Of a stretch of 8,278 bases of DNA, positions 5,877 through 8,278 are shown piece after piece. The first letter of the stretch is position 1; the number at the start of each line of letters is the position of its first letter. The notes below the pieces were generated by a model, which was not told where the DNA came from, did no database searches, and saw only the letters and a list, made by a program, of their open reading frames with translations. The DNA lies in contig JAJYAH010000284.1 in the NCBI GenBank assembly GCA_021779635.1, forward strand, positions 1 to 8,278, in the 5' to 3' direction. This DNA is from Pseudomonadota bacterium (GTDB lineage Bacteria; Pseudomonadota; Alphaproteobacteria; Rhizobiales; Xanthobacteraceae). The translations under genes and the position numbers were made by a program.

Positions 5877-6359
5877 ATGAGCCGCGGTTCTGTAGACCAG
5901 AATTTCCTATTCACCTTGGCCGAGTTGCAGCGCGTGCTTCGCGTTTATGCAGACAAGGAAGCGGCGCGCTTTGGTATCACCCGGGCGCAATGGGCGGTCC
6001 TGGCCAAGGTGGAACGGAACGAGGGCATGAGCCAGGCGGAACTTGCCGAGCAGATGGAGATGCAGCCGATCACCTTGACGCGGCTGGTTGACAAGCTATG
6101 CGAGAACAATTGGATCGAGCGGCGCGGGGACGCAAACGACCGTCGCATCAACCGGCTTTATCTTCTGAAGGCCGGGCGTCAGTTGCTTGGCAAATTGAGC
6201 GGTTTGCGATCCGAACTCACGGCCACCGCGCTCGACGGCATTCTCCCGGCAGACGCCCACCGTCTTTTGACACAACTGGAAACGATCAAGGAAAACGTGC
6301 GAAACGCAATTCAAAATGCCGGCGCCGAGCAGGTACGCAAGGAGCCGCACTATGGCTGA
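5877..6359 (+). CDS. MarR-family transcriptional regulator
   Basis: This is a 160-residue winged-helix regulator, typical for the family. Residues 11-32 form the N-terminal dimerisation helix. ITRAQWAVLAKVERNEG (34-50) leads into the helix-turn-helix SQAELAEQMEMQPITLTRLV (52-71). The wing carries the family signature RRGDANDRRINRLYLL (82-97). The C-terminal helices (about 99-148) complete the dimer interface. The ATG at 5877 is chosen because GGAGG sits eight bases upstream; a more upstream start would overlap the promoter. The stop overlaps the next start by 8 bases, so marR is co-transcribed and coupled with the efflux genes. It most likely represses its own operon through the palindrome at its promoter and releases it on binding a phenolic or drug-like ligand. 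The ligand is unknown. Confidence 0.93.
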   Translation: MSRGSVDQNFLFTLAELQRVLRVYADKEAARFGITRAQWAVLAKVERNEGMSQAELAEQMEMQPITLTRLVDKLCENNWIERRGDANDRRINRLYLLKAGRQLLGKLSGLRSELTATALDGILPADAHRLLTQLETIKENVRNAIQNAGAEQVRKEPHYG

Positions 6360-7518
6360 CCAGGTTATCAAATTCGCACCTGAGCAAAAGGCCGCGCCCG
6401 AAGGCAAGCCGACCAGGAAGATCGCTGCCGAACCGCGCCGCCGTATGATGGCGGGTCTGCGCCGTTATCGGCGTTCTCTTCTGTTGGTGGTGCTGCCCAT
6501 TGCTGCCGCACTCGGCGGACTGACGTTTTATCTGCACGGCGGACGTTATGTCGGTACCGATGATGCCTATGTGGGCGCCCAGAAGGTGCTGATTACACCC
6601 GACATTTCGGGCAAGATCATCAAGGTGCTGGTTAGGGAAGGCCAGACAGTGAAGCAGGGCGACGAGCTGTTCGAGATCGACGCCGTGCCGTTTCGCCTCG
6701 CAGTAGACGAGGCTAAGGCGCAGCTCGCCCAGGCGAAAACGAGTTACGACAATCTGGTCGCGAACGTGAAGATCTACGGCCAGATGCTTGATCTCGCCCA
6801 GCAGGGCGTCGATCTGAAACAGCGCGACGTCGAGCGCAAACAGCAACTGGTGAAGAACAATTTCGGGTCGCAGCTCGACCTCGACAACGCGGCCAATGCG
6901 ATGGTGACCGCGAGCGCACAAGTGCAGTTCATCAAGCAGCAGCTCTCCAATGCCAGGACGCAACTGCTCGGCAATCCCGAACTGCCGCTGGAGCAGTTTC
7001 CGCCCTACGCGCAGGCGAAAGCCAAGCTGGACGACGCTCAGCGCAACCTGGACCACACCGTGCTGCGCGCGCCCATGGATGGCGTGGCGACGCAGGTCGA
7101 GCAGATCCAGCTCGGCCGCTACGTCACCGCCGGCACGCCGGTGTTCTCCATCATCGACGTCGCCCATCCCTGGGTCGATGCCAATCCGAAGGAGAGCGAC
7201 CTCACCTACGTCACCGAGGGCCAGCCGGTCACGATCGAGGTCGACGCGTTCCCGAACCACGTGTTCAAGGGCAAGATCGGCTCGCTCTCGCCCGGCACCG
7301 GCGCGCAATTCGCGATCCTGCCGCCGCAGAACGCCACCGGAAACTTCGTCAAGGTGGTGCAGCGCGTGCCGATCCGCATCTATTTCGACGAGACCGACAA
7401 ATATGTGCGCAAGCTCAAGGCCGGCATGAGCGTCTATGCCACCATCGACACCGGCCATCAGCGCTCGCTGGCGAGCCTGTTCGGCCTGTCGGCCACGGCG
7501 AACCAGGACAAGGACTGA
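6352..7518 (+). CDS. emrA: EmrA/HlyD-type membrane fusion protein of a multidrug efflux pump
   Basis: The protein has 388 residues, the normal length. A basic cytoplasmic tail (1-41) precedes one membrane helix (about 42-60). GRYVGTDDAYVGAQ (64-77) is the EmrA signature, followed by a lipoyl-like half (ITPDISGKIIKVLVREGQTV, then KQGDELFEID). A long coiled-coil region (about 113-230) is followed by the second lipoyl half (LDHTVLRAPMDGVATQVEQI) and the beta-barrel domain (VDANPKESDLTYVTEGQPV). It spans the periplasm, linking the inner-membrane transporter to an outer-membrane channel. The start at 6352 has AAGGAG seven bases upstream and overlaps marR by ATGGCTGA. No TolC/NodT-type channel gene is visible here. 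emrA is used as the family name; orthology to the E. coli gene is not claimed. Confidence 0.94.
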   Translation: MADQVIKFAPEQKAAPEGKPTRKIAAEPRRRMMAGLRRYRRSLLLVVLPIAAALGGLTFYLHGGRYVGTDDAYVGAQKVLITPDISGKIIKVLVREGQTVKQGDELFEIDAVPFRLAVDEAKAQLAQAKTSYDNLVANVKIYGQMLDLAQQGVDLKQRDVERKQQLVKNNFGSQLDLDNAANAMVTASAQVQFIKQQLSNARTQLLGNPELPLEQFPPYAQAKAKLDDAQRNLDHTVLRAPMDGVATQVEQIQLGRYVTAGTPVFSIIDVAHPWVDANPKESDLTYVTEGQPVTIEVDAFPNHVFKGKIGSLSPGTGAQFAILPPQNATGNFVKVVQRVPIRIYFDETDKYVRKLKAGMSVYATIDTGHQRSLASLFGLSATANQDKD

Positions 7519-7522
7519 TCCG

Positions 7523-8278
7523 GTGTCCGGCCCCAATGCCCATCTGATGGTCCCCGGCCTGCGCCGGAACATGGTGACGATCTGCGCCATGACCGCGACC
7601 ATCATGCAGGCGCTGGACACCACCATCGCTAATGTCGCCCTGCCCTACATGCAGGGCACGCTGTCGGCCTCGCAGGACCAGATCAACTGGGTGCTGACCT
7701 CCTATATCGTCGCCGCCGCGATCATGACCGCGCCGGTGGGCTGGATCGCCAACCGCTTCGGCCGCAAGCGCATCTTCATCATCTGCTCGGCGGGCTTCAC
7801 CTTGGCCTCGGTGCTGTGCGGGCTCGCGCAGGACATCAACCAGATGGTGCTGTACCGCCTGCTTCAGGGCGTGTTCGGCGCGGCCCTCGTGCCGCTGTCG
7901 CAGGCCGTGATGCTTGATTCCTACACGCTCCAGGAGCGGGCGAAAGCGATGGCAATCTGGGGCATGGGCGTGATGATGGGCCCGATCATGGGCCCATCGC
8001 TTGGGGCATGGCTCACCGAGACCTATTCCTGGCACTGGGTGTTCTTCGTCAACCTTCCGTTTGGCGCGCTGACGGTGCTCGGCTTGTTGGCCTTCATGGA
8101 CGAGACCAAGAAGGATCTCACGCTGCGGTTCGACTTCTTCGGCTTCGCGGCACTCGCAGTCGCCATCGGGTCCTTGCAGCTAGCCCTTGACCGCGGCGAG
8201 CAGCTGGGGTGGCTTGAATCCAACGAAATCGTTGGCGAGTTCATCGTCTCGGCCGTGGGCTTCTACTACTTTTTCGCC
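7523..8278 (+). CDS. emrB: EmrB/QacA-type DHA2 major facilitator efflux transporter (3' end outside window)
   Basis: There are 252 codons from GTG at 7523 to the right edge, still open. The family has about 500 residues, so half is seen. LDTTIANVALPYM (31-43) is the DHA2 helix-1 motif. GWIANRFGRKR (73-83) is the cytoplasmic loop 2-3 motif A. YRLLQGVFGAALVPL (111-125) is helix 4, and GPIMGPSLGAWL (153-164) is the antiporter motif C in helix 5. These mark a 14-helix proton-driven drug exporter in the inner membrane that works with EmrA. AGGA lies eight bases before the GTG, inside the end of emrA, with a 4-base intergenic gap, so the genes form one operon. Substrates cannot be read from sequence. 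Confidence 0.94.
   Translation, partial: MSGPNAHLMVPGLRRNMVTICAMTATIMQALDTTIANVALPYMQGTLSASQDQINWVLTSYIVAAAIMTAPVGWIANRFGRKRIFIICSAGFTLASVLCGLAQDINQMVLYRLLQGVFGAALVPLSQAVMLDSYTLQERAKAMAIWGMGVMMGPIMGPSLGAWLTETYSWHWVFFVNLPFGALTVLGLLAFMDETKKDLTLRFDFFGFAALAVAIGSLQLALDRGEQLGWLESNEIVGEFIVSAVGFYYFFA

Noticed and set aside
6286..7626. Minus-strand 446-codon open frame
   Set aside because: It mirrors the emrA gene, whose domains are unmistakable; the reverse translation is low-complexity His/Arg/Leu/Val-rich sequence.
7415..8035. Minus-strand 206-codon open frame
   Set aside because: It is antisense to the major facilitator gene, which shows clear DHA2 motifs on the plus strand.
6352..8278. Rise in G+C from early emrA (about 55%) to late emrA and emrB (about 65-70%) as a transfer boundary
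   Set aside because: The change is gradual, estimated by eye on a few lines, and the operon is continuous across it; gene domain composition can explain it.

Overview
The window looks like chromosomal DNA of a high-GC alphaproteobacterium, most likely a Bradyrhizobium-like member of the Rhizobiales. The basis is codon use, the Liv-type solute-binding protein, the MarR-EmrA-EmrB layout and the G+C content. This is judged by eye; no database search was run.

Left half (1-4119), everything on the minus strand. Read in transcription order it holds a 37-residue single-membrane-segment miniprotein (4119-4006), an uncertain 48-codon ORF (3916-3770), an alpha/beta hydrolase (3804 or 3744 to 2866), a PaaI-type hotdog thioesterase whose end is altered by a one-base frameshift (2869-2171), and a complete Liv-type periplasmic solute-binding protein (2157-928). 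After these come wrecked pieces of a Baeyer-Villiger monooxygenase (BVMO) and an aldehyde dehydrogenase (ALDH) that runs off the left edge. The hydrolase and thioesterase overlap as GTGA, and the binding protein overlaps the next start codon as TGATG, so this was built as one operon. BVMO, esterase-like hydrolase, thioesterase, ALDH and an uptake protein suggest a decaying pathway for a ketone or a similar small carbonyl compound. The substrate is inference.

Middle (4120-5876). A divergent intergenic region is followed on the plus strand by an exported protein with two PepSY-like segments (4345-4944) and a free-standing acyl carrier protein with a GTG start (5191-5430). About 446 bases without a convincing gene follow.

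Right (5877-8278), plus strand. A compact drug-efflux operon holds a MarR-family regulator, an EmrA/HlyD-type membrane fusion protein (8-base overlap) and an EmrB-type DHA2 major facilitator transporter (4-base gap) that runs off the right edge. A near-consensus sigma-70 promoter precedes marR. A 16-base imperfect palindrome lies in its spacer and overlaps the -10 box, which fits self-repression by the MarR protein relieved by a ligand.

No tRNA, rRNA, CRISPR array or intact insertion sequence was seen. The most notable items are the fused BVMO/ALDH gene ruin, the frameshifted thioesterase with an unidentified protein-like tail beside it, the unannotated 37-residue membrane miniprotein, the orphan acyl carrier protein and the marR operator candidate.
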